From the NCBI RefSeq assembly GCF_042680685.1, contig NZ_JBHUEA010000025.1, positions 1 to 41,645 of the forward strand: DNA of 41,645 nucleotides. The letters run 5' to 3'. Each line of letters starts with the position of its first letter. The stretch's first letter is position 1. Source of the stretch: Amnibacterium endophyticum. GTDB lineage: Bacteria > Actinomycetota > Actinomycetes > Actinomycetales > Microbacteriaceae. Below, in pieces: positions 31,357 through 38,226 of the stretch. Below the pieces are notes generated by a model. It saw only the letters and a list, made by a program, of their open reading frames with translations, searched no databases and was not told where the DNA came from. A program made the translations under genes and the position numbers.

Positions 31357-32295
31357 TCAGGGGTTCCGCGCAGCGGCCGCCCGACGGCGTCGCGCGGCGA
31401 GCCGCTGGAGCAGCAGCACCGCGACCGCCGAGACGAGGATGCAGGCGATGTTCACGACCAGCTGCACCGCGGCGCCGAGCGCCTCGCCCGGCAGCCCGGC
31501 GACGAGGGCGGCGCCCGTGTTCGCGGCCGCCGGGATCGTCGTGACGCTGATGAAGACGCCGACGATCGCGCTCGACTTCGCGGAGGTGAGCGACAGGGTG
31601 CCGGCGGCTCCCGCGAGCAGGGCGACGATCACGCTCCAGGCGTCCGGGTGCGAGACGAAGGAGGTCAGCGGCCGGTTCCCGTCGAGGTAGCCCTTCGGCA
31701 GCCCCATGGTCGCGGCGACGAGCGCGGTGCCCGCGGCCGTGATCGCCACGCCGATGGGGAAGCCGACGAGCAGCGCCCGCATCGAGCGCCAGGCGAGCCG
31801 CCACCGCCTGCTGACGAGGCCCACCGCGATCGCGGCGAGCGGCCCGAACTCCGGCCCGAGCACCATGCCGCCGACGACCAGCACCGAGCTGTCGGTGATG
31901 ACGCCGACCGCGGAGATCAGCATCGCGATGACGAGGAAGGCGAGGAACGTGACCGACAGCGACGACTCCTCGCTGGTGCGCTGGGCCACCTCCTCCCAGA
32001 CGACCGCGTCGTCCCCCTGGCCGGGCGCGTCGGCCTCCGCCTGCCGGATCGGCGCGCCGAGCGCGGTGTCGACCTGCAGCAGCGTCACCGTGCCGCCCGC
32101 GTCGAGCACCGCGGGCCGCAGCGCGTCGAGCAGGCCGTCCGCCGCCTCGCGGGCCACGTCGGCCTCCACGACGTCGCCGGAGGGTTCGACGGCGGCGCGC
32201 CGGTGCTGCACGTTCGTCACCCCGGGGACGCCGCGCATCGCGGCGATCGCCGCCTCCGCGCGCTCGGGGCGGACGACGACGGTGGCGTGGAGCAC
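31357..32295 (-). CDS. DUF389 membrane protein (TIGR00341-type)
   Basis: A 312-residue protein with a soluble N-terminus (1-100) that starts MLHATVVVRPERAEAAI, like a regulatory ferredoxin-fold domain, and about six membrane helices from 112 to 300. The core segments VITDSSVLVVGGMVLGPEFG and SVTTIPAAANTGAALVAGLP are the signature of the DUF389/UPF family, whose function is unknown. It lies 21 nt downstream of a phosphotransferase gene and may be co-transcribed; AGGAT six bases before the GTG could be a weak ribosome site. Confidence 0.9.
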   Translation of the reverse strand: MLHATVVVRPERAEAAIAAMRGVPGVTNVQHRRAAVEPSGDVVEADVAREAADGLLDALRPAVLDAGGTVTLLQVDTALGAPIRQAEADAPGQGDDAVVWEEVAQRTSEESSLSVTFLAFLVIAMLISAVGVITDSSVLVVGGMVLGPEFGPLAAIAVGLVSRRWRLAWRSMRALLVGFPIGVAITAAGTALVAATMGLPKGYLDGNRPLTSFVSHPDAWSVIVALLAGAAGTLSLTSAKSSAIVGVFISVTTIPAAANTGAALVAGLPGEALGAAVQLVVNIACILVSAVAVLLLQRLAARRRRAAAARNP

Positions 32296-32316
32296 GCGTG
32301 GATCCTGCCCGAGGCC

Positions 32317-33159
32317 CTACGCGAGGACCTGCGACAGCGCGGCCCGGCCGATCGCGGCGGTGGTCGGGCCGCCGTCGATCACGTGGGCCGCCGCCATGCA
32401 GAGGGCCCAGCCGCGCGCCCTTGTCCAGGTCGCCGCGTCGGGCGCGAGCGCGGCGCGGAACCGCTCGCGCGCGCCGGGCCCGAAGGTGAGCCAGGCCGTC
32501 GCGACGTCCGTCGCCGGGTCGCCGCCGCCGGTGTCGCCGAAGTCGACGACGGCGGTGAGGCGGCCGTCCCGCTGCACGAGGTTCGCGGGGTGCAGGTCGC
32601 CGTGCAGCCGGAGGCGCGGCCCGGACCACGGCGCCGCGTCGAGCGCCTCCCTCCACCGCGCGTCGAGCCGCGGGTCGTCCAGCGCCGCGAGCCGCTCGGT
32701 CATCGCCGTCGCCCGCGCGGCGAGCGGGACGCCGCGCACCGGGTTCTCGGGCGCGGCCTCGTCGGGCACGTGGAGGGCGGCGAGGAAGGCCGCGAGCGCC
32801 TCGGCGAGCCCGGCGTCCTCCCGCATCCCCGCGTCGGCGACGGTGCCGCCCGCGAACCAGGGCACCACGGACCAGGGGAAGGGGAAGCGGTCCGTCGGCG
32901 TCCCGACGCGGACCGGCGCGGGCACCGCGACGGGAACCCGCGCCGCGATCGCGGGCAGGGCCAGCTGCTCGTGGCGGATCAGCGCGGCCGCGACGCGCCG
33001 GCGCGGCAGCCGCACGGCGAGGTCGTCCCCGAGCCGCAGCACGACGTTGTCCCAGCCCTCGGCCACGGGCACCAGCGGCAGGCGGGCGAGGTCGGGGTGC
33101 TGCTCCTCGAGCAGCGCCCGCGCGATCTCGGGTCCGGCTTCGATGTCGGCGGCGGGCAC
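32317..33159 (-). CDS. Aminoglycoside/macrolide phosphotransferase-like kinase
   Basis: A 280-residue small-molecule kinase of the APH/choline kinase fold. The catalytic loop LHGDLHPANLV (His186, Asp188, Asn193) and the metal motif VVDFGDTGGGDPATDVA (Asp206) are intact. The N-terminal VAEGWDNVVLRLGDDLAVRLPRR has Arg where many kinases have the ATP-binding Lys. The GTG at 33159 has a CAGGGT hexamer 7 nt upstream; a GTG three codons earlier (33168) overlaps that hexamer and is less likely. It could be resistance-related, or a metabolite kinase; sequence alone cannot decide. Confidence 0.86.
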   Translation of the reverse strand: MPAADIEAGPEIARALLEEQHPDLARLPLVPVAEGWDNVVLRLGDDLAVRLPRRRVAAALIRHEQLALPAIAARVPVAVPAPVRVGTPTDRFPFPWSVVPWFAGGTVADAGMREDAGLAEALAAFLAALHVPDEAAPENPVRGVPLAARATAMTERLAALDDPRLDARWREALDAAPWSGPRLRLHGDLHPANLVQRDGRLTAVVDFGDTGGGDPATDVATAWLTFGPGARERFRAALAPDAATWTRARGWALCMAAAHVIDGGPTTAAIGRAALSQVLA

Positions 33160-33166
33160 GCGCTCC

Positions 33167-33172
33167 ACCCTG
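33167..33172 (-). promoter_or_regulatory. Candidate -10 of the phosphotransferase gene (leaderless)
   Basis: CAGGGT, 7 nt before the GTG at 33159. It decides the start codon choice. Confidence 0.4.
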
Positions 33173-33184
33173 GCGCAGCGCGGG

Positions 33185-33291
33185 CCTCCCGAACGACGGA
33201 GTTCCGGCCGCCCGGGTCGATCAGCGCGGCGTGTCGCTCCGTCGTTCGGGGAACTGTCCGTCGATCGAGCGGGGATCCGTCGTTCGGGAGG
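33185..33291. repeat. Three copies of a 13-mer forming alternative hairpins
   Basis: cccgaacgacgga (33188-33200) is repeated as its reverse complement at 33238-33250 and 33276-33288. The outer pair extends to 16 bp (33185-33200 with 33276-33291). The element fills the spacer between surE and the phosphotransferase gene; the first copy can fold with either of the other two. Confidence 0.75.
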
Positions 33292-33296
33292 GGGCG

Positions 33297-34043
33297 TCAG
33301 GGCAGGGCGCCCTGCAGGGCGACGGCGCCGGGCGGGGTGATCGCGGTCACGGTCGCGTACCCCTGCGCGAGCAGGTCGAGGTCGCTGCCCGCGTCCGCCG
33401 CCCCGGCGCGGCCGAGCGCCGCCCGCAGCTCCTCCTCGTCGCCGCCGTCCGCGGACGAGGTGCGTACGACGCCGCCGGTGGCGAGCGGCGCCTCGCGGAA
33501 CTCGAAGGCACCGGGCCGGTTCGGTGCGTTCAGGTTCAGCACGGTCGCCGCCGGCTGCGCCTGCAGCAGCGGCAGCAGGGTGACGGCGGCCGCGGCCGCG
33601 TCCTCCCAGTGCAGCGCGTCGGAGGGCTGGTCCACGTCCAGCGAGACCGCGAGCGCCCGGAGCCCGCCCACCCCGGCGGTCAGCGCGGCGCCCGCGGTGC
33701 CGGAGTGCAGCAGCACGCGGCCGGTGTTCGCGCCGTAGTTGATGCCGGAGAGCACCACGTCGGGGCGGGGGCCGAACGAGCCGCGGAGCGCCAGCAGCAC
33801 GCACATCGCGGGTGCGGCGTGGACGGCGAAGGCCTCCGGCACGCCGGGCACCTGCCGCCGGTCGACCGCGACCTGGTCCGCGTCGTCGTCGACGAGGATC
33901 GCGGCGCTCGCGCCCGACCACTGCCGCGCGGGCGCGGCGATCACGACCTCGTGGCCCGCCGCCACGGCGGCGACGGCGAGCGGCCGGATGCCGGGGGCGT
34001 CGATCCCGTCGTCGTTGACGACCAGGATGCGGAGGCTCGGCAC
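33297..34043 (-). CDS. surE: 5'/3'-nucleotidase SurE
   Basis: SurE dephosphorylates nucleoside 5'- and 3'-monophosphates and is tied to stress survival. The 248-residue protein has the family motif VNDDG (Asn10, Asp11, Asp12), metal-binding Ser43 (ARQWSGAS) and Asn102 (SGINYGANTG), with HSGTAGAALTAG following. The GTG start lies 7 nt after TAGCGT. It is divergent from the elaA-like gene. The C-terminus (ITPPGAVALQG) is somewhat shorter than in E. coli. Confidence 0.93.
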   Translation of the reverse strand: MPSLRILVVNDDGIDAPGIRPLAVAAVAAGHEVVIAAPARQWSGASAAILVDDDADQVAVDRRQVPGVPEAFAVHAAPAMCVLLALRGSFGPRPDVVLSGINYGANTGRVLLHSGTAGAALTAGVGGLRALAVSLDVDQPSDALHWEDAAAAAVTLLPLLQAQPAATVLNLNAPNRPGAFEFREAPLATGGVVRTSSADGGDEEELRAALGRAGAADAGSDLDLLAQGYATVTAITPPGAVALQGALP

Positions 34044-34050
34044 GTCCTCG

Positions 34051-34056
34051 ACGCTA
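34051..34056 (-). promoter_or_regulatory. -10 of surE (leaderless)
   Basis: TAGCGT, 7 nt before the GTG at 34043. Confidence 0.5.
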
Positions 34057-34103
34057 CGGCACCCGCATCGGCGGGAGCCGAAGCCCTCAGGCGTCCGCTC
34101 CCC

Positions 34104-34109
34104 TAGCGT
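34104..34109 (+). promoter_or_regulatory. -10 of the elaA-like gene (leaderless)
   Basis: TAGCGT, 7 nt before the GTG at 34117; same hexamer and spacing as the divergent surE. Confidence 0.5.
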
Positions 34110-34116
34110 GGAGCGG

Positions 34117-34566
34117 GTGCCTCCCGAGCCGCACCGGTCGACCGCCGCCGCGATGGACCCCGTCGTCCTCTACCGCCTCATGGCGCTGCGCAACGCCGTC
34201 TTCGTCGTCGAGCAGCGCGCCGCGTACGACGACCTGGACGGCCGGGACGTCGAGCCGGGAGCCGAGCAGCTGTGGATCGAGGAGGACGGCGCGGTGCTCG
34301 CGACGCTGCGGATCCTCGAGGAGCGCGGGGCCTGGCGGATCGGGCGCGTCGCGACGGCGGCGGCGGCGCGAGGGCGCGGGCTCGGCGCGGACCTGATGCG
34401 GACGGCCGTCGCGCGGTGCCGGGAGCGGGACGCCGCGCTGCCGGTGGTGCTCGGTGCGCAGGAGCACCTGGCCGGCTGGTACGGCCGCTTCGGCTTCGCG
34501 CTCGACGGCCCCGGCTGGGTCGAGGACGGGATCCCGCACGTGCCGATGCGGCTGCCGGCCGCCTGA
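34117..34566 (+). CDS. GNAT acetyltransferase, ElaA type
   Basis: A 149-residue N-acetyltransferase. LYRLMALRNAVFVVEQRAAYDDLDGRD is the ElaA hallmark, and RIGRVATAAAARGRGLGADLM is the acetyl-CoA site; GAQEHLAGWYGRFGF closes the fold. The substrate of ElaA proteins is not established. The GTG start gives an 11-residue lead before the fold and sits at the right distance from TAGCGT; a later ATG at codon 13 also fits the fold. Confidence 0.9.
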   Translation: MPPEPHRSTAAAMDPVVLYRLMALRNAVFVVEQRAAYDDLDGRDVEPGAEQLWIEEDGAVLATLRILEERGAWRIGRVATAAAARGRGLGADLMRTAVARCRERDAALPVVLGAQEHLAGWYGRFGFALDGPGWVEDGIPHVPMRLPAA

Positions 34567-34623
34567 TCGCGCCCGTCGCCTGGCCGGTTCGCGCATCCGC
34601 GCGACGGTGTCCGAGCCCTGCCC

Positions 34624-34629
34624 TACGTT
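34624..34629 (+). promoter_or_regulatory. -10 of the small protein gene at 34636 (leaderless)
   Basis: TACGTT, 6 nt before the ATG. Confidence 0.5.
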
Positions 34630-34635
34630 CGCCCC

Positions 34636-34830
34636 ATGCACCTCTTCCCCGCCCCCGCCCGCACGGCACCGGCGGAGTGGCGGCGGCTCGGCCGGTTCCT
34701 CTGGTCCGGGCGACGCGACGGACGGCCGGTCGGCACGATCGAGCACGGCCGCCGCTTCGTCGTGCTCGGGCTCGAGGGCGACCTGCTCGGCCGCTTCCGC
34801 ACCTTGGCCGAGGCGCAGGCGGCGGTCTGA
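34636..34830 (+). CDS. Small basic protein of unknown function
   Basis: A 64-residue protein, MHLFPAPARTAPAEWRR..., with an Arg-rich middle (SGRRDGRPVGTIEHGRR) and a C-terminal ending in FRTLAEAQAAV. The second half could form a small strand-strand-helix unit. It has good codon bias and a clear TACGTT hexamer, so it is probably a gene; no family recognised. It converges on the dienelactone hydrolase gene with only 4 nt between stops. Confidence 0.65.
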   Translation: MHLFPAPARTAPAEWRRLGRFLWSGRRDGRPVGTIEHGRRFVVLGLEGDLLGRFRTLAEAQAAV

Positions 34831-34834
34831 CCGC

Positions 34835-35611
34835 TCAGCCGACCGGCAGCGCCTCGACGAGGAGGTCCTTCATCGCCGTCCAGCTGCGCCGCTCGGCGGT
34901 CGCCTGGAACTGGGCGCCGTGGTCGGGGGCGTCCGTGCCCGGCACCGTGAAGGCGTGCATCGCGCCGGCGTAGGTGACCACCTGCCAGTCCAGGTCGGGC
35001 ACGCCCCGCAGCTCGTCCTCGAGCGCCGCGACGTCCTCGGGCGGCACCACCGGGTCGACGGCGCCGGTCAGCACGAGCAGCGACGCGCGGATGCGCTCCG
35101 CCTCCCCCTCCGGCCCCGCCTGCAGGCCGCCGTGGAAGCTGATGACCGCGGAGAGGTCGGCCCCGGTGCGGGCGAGCTGCAGCACCGAGGAGCCCCCGAA
35201 GCAGTAGCCGATCGCGGCGGTGCGGTCCTCGGCGACCTCCGGCAGCGCCCGCATCGCCTCGAACGCGCCCGTCACGCGGCGCCGCCAGAGGTCCTGGTCG
35301 CCGTAGTAGGAGCCGGCGACCTGCGCCGCCTCCGCCTGCGAGGGACGGACGTTCGCGCCGTAGACGTCGCCGCCGAACGCGGCGTAGCCGAGCCGCGCGA
35401 GCATCTCGCAGCGCATCCGCACCATGTCGGACACGCCGATCCAGTCGTGGATCACGAGCACGGCCGGGTGCGGGCCGTCGCCCGCGGGCACCGCGAGGAC
35501 GCCGCGGCAGGCCGTCCCGTCGACGTCGTAGTCCACGTCGCGCAGCGTCACCCCGCCGCTCGGCTCGGGCTCGCGGTCGAGGATCTGCTGCAGCTCGGGG
35601 GCGTACGTCAT
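34835..35611 (-). CDS. Dienelactone hydrolase-family protein
   Basis: A 258-residue alpha/beta hydrolase of the DLH family, whose nucleophile is a cysteine. Cys137 lies in IGYCFGGSS, the acid is Asp186 (GAVDPVVPP) and His219 is in AGAMHAFT, the full catalytic triad. Whether it opens dienelactones from chloroaromatic breakdown or another ester is unknown, as no ring-cleavage genes are nearby. The ATG lies 7 nt after CAGACT. The TCA end is 4 nt from the stop of the opposing small gene. Confidence 0.92.
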   Translation of the reverse strand: MTYAPELQQILDREPEPSGGVTLRDVDYDVDGTACRGVLAVPAGDGPHPAVLVIHDWIGVSDMVRMRCEMLARLGYAAFGGDVYGANVRPSQAEAAQVAGSYYGDQDLWRRRVTGAFEAMRALPEVAEDRTAAIGYCFGGSSVLQLARTGADLSAVISFHGGLQAGPEGEAERIRASLLVLTGAVDPVVPPEDVAALEDELRGVPDLDWQVVTYAGAMHAFTVPGTDAPDHGAQFQATAERRSWTAMKDLLVEALPVG

Positions 35612-35618
35612 GTCCGCG

Positions 35619-35624
35619 AGTCTG
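35619..35624 (-). promoter_or_regulatory. Candidate -10 of the dienelactone hydrolase gene (leaderless)
   Basis: CAGACT, 7 nt before the ATG at 35611. Confidence 0.4.
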
Positions 35625-35666
35625 CGCCCGCCCTCCTCATCGCCGGCTGTCCGTCGCCGCCGGGCC

Positions 35667-36347
35667 TCAGCGCACGCGGGCCGGGCGCACCGAGGCGGTG
35701 TCGAGCGAGGCGCCGGCCGGCAGGTCGACCGCGGTGCGCACGACCGCGGCGACGTCCTCCGGCGCGAGCAGGTACCGCAGGTCGTACTCGGCGCCCTCGC
35801 GCGCGACCTTCGCCCGCTGCATGTCCGAATCGGTGCGCCCGGGATGGACGGCGGTGACCCGGACGCCCGCGCCGCGCTCCTCCTCCCTGAGCGCGTCGCC
35901 GAACGCGCGGAGCGCGAACTTCGAGGCCGCGTAGACCGCCCCGCCCGCCGACGCGGTGAAGCCGGCGCCGCTGTTGACGAGCACGACGAGCCCGCCCGCG
36001 GCACGCAGCGCCGGGAGCGCGGCGCGCGTGAGGTCCGCGACGGCGAAGAGGTTCGCCGCGAAGACCCGCTCCCACGTCGCCCGGTCGGTGCCGGCGACCG
36101 TGGTCCCGTCCTCGACCCCGGCGGAGTGCACGAGCACGTCGAGGCGCTCCGGCACGGGCGGCAGCGGACCTGCGGCCAGGTCGGCGACGAACGGCTCGGC
36201 CGACGGCAGCCCGTCCACGACCGCCTGCACACCGCCGGCGTCCCGGCCGCCGACCAGGACGTGGTGGGTGCGCCCGAGGTCCGCCGCGATCGCGCGGCCG
36301 ATGCCGCGGCTGCCGCCGGTGACGAGGGCGACCCTGCGCTGCTCCAT
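35667..36347 (-). CDS. Short-chain dehydrogenase/reductase
   Basis: A 226-residue classical SDR with NAD(P) motif TGGSRGIG (10-17), HSAG (74-77), Ser126 (VLVNSGAGF), Tyr139 and Lys143 (YAASK). Arg13 after the second Gly favours NADP(H). The substrate is unknown. The gene is divergent from the DUF427 gene across 50 nt and precedes the dienelactone hydrolase on the same strand, although that gene has its own -10. Confidence 0.92.
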   Translation of the reverse strand: MEQRRVALVTGGSRGIGRAIAADLGRTHHVLVGGRDAGGVQAVVDGLPSAEPFVADLAAGPLPPVPERLDVLVHSAGVEDGTTVAGTDRATWERVFAANLFAVADLTRAALPALRAAGGLVVLVNSGAGFTASAGGAVYAASKFALRAFGDALREEERGAGVRVTAVHPGRTDSDMQRAKVAREGAEYDLRYLLAPEDVAAVVRTAVDLPAGASLDTASVRPARVR

Positions 36348-36353
36348 GCCGCC

Positions 36354-36359
36354 AGGCTA
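36354..36359 (-). promoter_or_regulatory. -10 of the SDR gene (leaderless)
   Basis: TAGCCT, 6 nt before the ATG at 36347. Confidence 0.5.
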
Positions 36360-36383
36360 GGAGCGCCTCCCAGGGCGCCCGCC

Positions 36384-36389
36384 TACCGT
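36384..36389 (+). promoter_or_regulatory. -10 of the DUF427 gene (leaderless)
   Basis: TACCGT, 8 nt before the ATG at 36398; 24 bp from the opposing SDR -10. Confidence 0.5.
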
Positions 36390-36397
36390 CTGCGCGC

Positions 36398-37108
36398 ATG
36401 GCACTCGGCGTCGGCACCGGCCCCCTCTCCCCCGACTGCGACGGGGCCGTGCTGCCCGCGCGGCCGGACGCCTTCCTGCAGCCCTACCCGAGGCGCGTGC
36501 GCGCGATCGTCGGCGACCGGACCGTGCTCGACACCGAGGGCGCCGTGATGCTGCACGCCGCGGGCCGGATGCCGCAGCTGTGGTTCCCGGCCGGCGACGT
36601 GAGCGCCGACCTGCTGCCGGAGGGCGCGACGGCCCGGCCCGGTGCGGACGATCCCGCCGACGCGATCGGCGACCGCGTGTCGATCCGGTTCAGCGCGGCG
36701 GACCGCTGGCTCGTCGAGGACGAGCCCGTGTACGCGCACTTCAAGGACCCGTACCACCGGGTCGACGTGCTGACCGCGTCCCGCTCGGTCGTCGTGCGCG
36801 TCGGCGGCGAGGTCGTGGCCGAGAGCCTGCGGCCGAAGCTGCTGTTCGAGACCGGGCTGCCCGTGCGCTACTACGTGCCGTGGGCGGACACCGCCATCGG
36901 CGCCTTCGAGCGGAGCGGCACGGTCTCCGAGTGCCCCTACAAGGGCGACGGGCAGCACTGGCACGTCACGGCCGGCGGGCAGCGGGTCGAGGACGCGGCA
37001 TGGAGCCTGCCCCGCCCGCTGCCGGAGGGCTTCCCGGCGCTCGAGCACGTCGCGTTCTACGCCGAGAAGGTGGAGCTGGAGGTCGACGGCCGCCGCGTCA
37101 CCGCCTGA
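36398..37108 (+). CDS. Tandem DUF427-domain protein
   Basis: A 236-residue soluble protein with two related halves. The C-terminal half carries the full DUF427 pattern: VVVRVGGEVVAESLRPKLL, PVRYYVPWADT and VSECPYKGDGQHWHV. The N-terminal half has a diverged copy (RRVRAIVGDRTVLDTEGAV then WFPAGDVSADLL). The fold is a beta-tent and the function is unknown; a conserved Cys/Tyr/Lys (CPYKG) is a likely site. Stops of this gene and of the opposing lipoprotein gene are only 9 nt apart. Confidence 0.9.
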   Translation: MALGVGTGPLSPDCDGAVLPARPDAFLQPYPRRVRAIVGDRTVLDTEGAVMLHAAGRMPQLWFPAGDVSADLLPEGATARPGADDPADAIGDRVSIRFSAADRWLVEDEPVYAHFKDPYHRVDVLTASRSVVVRVGGEVVAESLRPKLLFETGLPVRYYVPWADTAIGAFERSGTVSECPYKGDGQHWHVTAGGQRVEDAAWSLPRPLPEGFPALEHVAFYAEKVELEVDGRRVTA

Positions 37109-37117
37109 CCGCGCTGG

Positions 37118-37609
37118 TCAGAGGTTCGCGACGATCGCCTCCGCCAGCGCCTCGTAGGCGGCCTGGTCGCCGCCGTCGAAGCCCACGGTCTTCAGCAGCA
37201 GCCCGCGGCGGTCCTTCACCACGAGGACCGTGCCCGACTCCCCGGCCGCGAAGCCGCGGGTCGCGCCCCGCACCTCGGTCGCCGACCGGGGTCTCGGCAC
37301 GACGCCCTCCGGCAGGAAGACGTCCGGCTGCGGCGTGTACTGGGCGAGCACCCGCCGGGTCGTGGAGACGGTCCAGACGCACTGCCCGCCGTTCAAGGGC
37401 CCCTTCGACGGGACGCCCGCGCCGGGGTCCGCGCCGATCGCCGCCCGCAGCCGCGCGACCGGCACGAGCGCGCAGACGTCGTCCACGGCGCGGGTGCTCG
37501 CCGCGGGCGGCCCGGCGGGACGGCTCGCGGTCTCCTCCGGCTGCCCGGAGCAGCCCGTCAGCGCGACGAGCAGCGCGAGGCCGACGGCGGCGGGGCGGAG
37601 GCGGGGCAC
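37118..37609 (-). CDS. Putative lipoprotein, DUF3558-like
   Basis: A 163-residue lipoprotein: signal peptide and lipobox ALTGC (Cys20), a Pro/Ala-rich linker (about 24-40), then a domain with DDVCALVPVARLRAAIG and GGQCVWTV, two Cys that probably bridge, and a C-terminal helix. This order resembles actinobacterial DUF3558 lipoproteins of unknown role. A CATGAT hexamer lies 6 nt before the GTG. It is downstream of the HNH gene on the same strand with a 37-nt gap. Confidence 0.8.
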   Translation of the reverse strand: MPRLRPAAVGLALLVALTGCSGQPEETASRPAGPPAASTRAVDDVCALVPVARLRAAIGADPGAGVPSKGPLNGGQCVWTVSTTRRVLAQYTPQPDVFLPEGVVPRPRSATEVRGATRGFAAGESGTVLVVKDRRGLLLKTVGFDGGDQAAYEALAEAIVANL

Positions 37610-37615
37610 CGTCGC

Positions 37616-37621
37616 ATCATG
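37616..37621 (-). promoter_or_regulatory. Candidate -10 of the lipoprotein gene (leaderless)
   Basis: CATGAT, 6 nt before the GTG at 37609. Confidence 0.4.
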
Positions 37622-37646
37622 GCGCCGGCACCTGGACGGTGCGGCC

Positions 37647-38021
37647 TCAGGCGGCGCGCCTGCGCAGGCGCCGCAGCTGGGCCGCCAGCTCGGGCCGGGC
37701 GCGGCGCTGCCCGCCGCGCTCGGCGATCGCCCGCTTCAGGTCGACGAGCACGCGCTCGAGCCGCGGCACGTCCGGGTGCCAGCCGCGGCGCTCGCACTCG
37801 TCCAGCCACTCCACGAGCGCCCGATGGCCGCGCTCGCCGTTGCACCGGCGGCAGGCCGCGACCTCGTTCTCGAGCCACGACGGCCCGCCCTTCGCCCGCG
37901 GCACGACGTGCTCCGTGGTCGGCCGCGACAGCCGGTCGAACCCGCCGCCGCACCACACGCAGGTGGCGCCGTCGCGCTCGAGCGCCGCCGCCAGCCGCTC
38001 CGCCCGGTCCAGCTGTGCCAT
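37647..38021 (-). CDS. HNH endonuclease domain protein
   Basis: A 124-residue protein of the HNH nuclease fold: C21-x2-C24 and C57-x2-C60 bind structural zinc, and His38 (TTEHVVPRAKGG) and Asn52 (WLENEVAACRRCN) lie at the ββα-Me active site. The C-terminal third is basic and helical (RRARPELAAQLRRLRRRAA), probably for nucleic acid contact. Such stand-alone HNH proteins may be nicking enzymes, homing-type or domestic; no methylase or other defence partner is adjacent. The ATG has GAGGA just upstream. Confidence 0.88.
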   Translation of the reverse strand: MAQLDRAERLAAALERDGATCVWCGGGFDRLSRPTTEHVVPRAKGGPSWLENEVAACRRCNGERGHRALVEWLDECERRGWHPDVPRLERVLVDLKRAIAERGGQRRARPELAAQLRRLRRRAA

Positions 38022-38073
38022 CGTCCTCGCGACAACGCTGGAGGCCGCAGCCCTGTTCCACCGCCTGGCCCTT

Positions 38074-38122
38074 CATCTTGTAGGCAGATCTCGCCTCCAC
38101 GGCCAGATCTGCCTACAAGATG
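38074..38122. repeat. Dispersed palindrome family A, copy 2
   Basis: Perfect 18-bp inverted repeat (38074-38091 with 38105-38122) with a 13-nt loop, sharing the 18-nt arm with the copy at 8103. It lies between divergent HNH and vanX-like genes, so it cannot be a simple terminator here. Confidence 0.85.
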
Positions 38123-38214
38123 CAGACCGCTCCGCCCCGAGGATGAGGGAGGACCCGCCTCGCGGCGGAGGATGCGTCGACCCGGGGCCGATCCGCGGCG
38201 GGCACCCGCCGCGG

Positions 38215-38220
38215 GACGCT
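38215..38220 (+). promoter_or_regulatory. Candidate -10 of the vanX-like operon (leaderless)
   Basis: GACGCT, 6 nt before the ATG at 38227; a poor hexamer, but at the spacing used elsewhere. Confidence 0.3.
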
Positions 38221-38226
38221 GCACCC

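Noticed and set aside
32317..33159. Phosphotransferase as a proven aminoglycoside resistance gene
   Set aside because: The catalytic motifs are generic to the kinase fold and nothing nearby indicates mobility or resistance.
29704..33738. A 1344-codon plus-strand open frame
   Set aside because: It is antisense to the helicase, DUF389, phosphotransferase and surE genes; low-complexity Arg/Gly/Ala composition shows it is a shadow.
38074..38122. Family A palindromes as transcription terminators only
   Set aside because: This copy lies between divergent genes, and the copy at 8103 sits within a probable metG-tatD unit, so termination cannot explain all copies.
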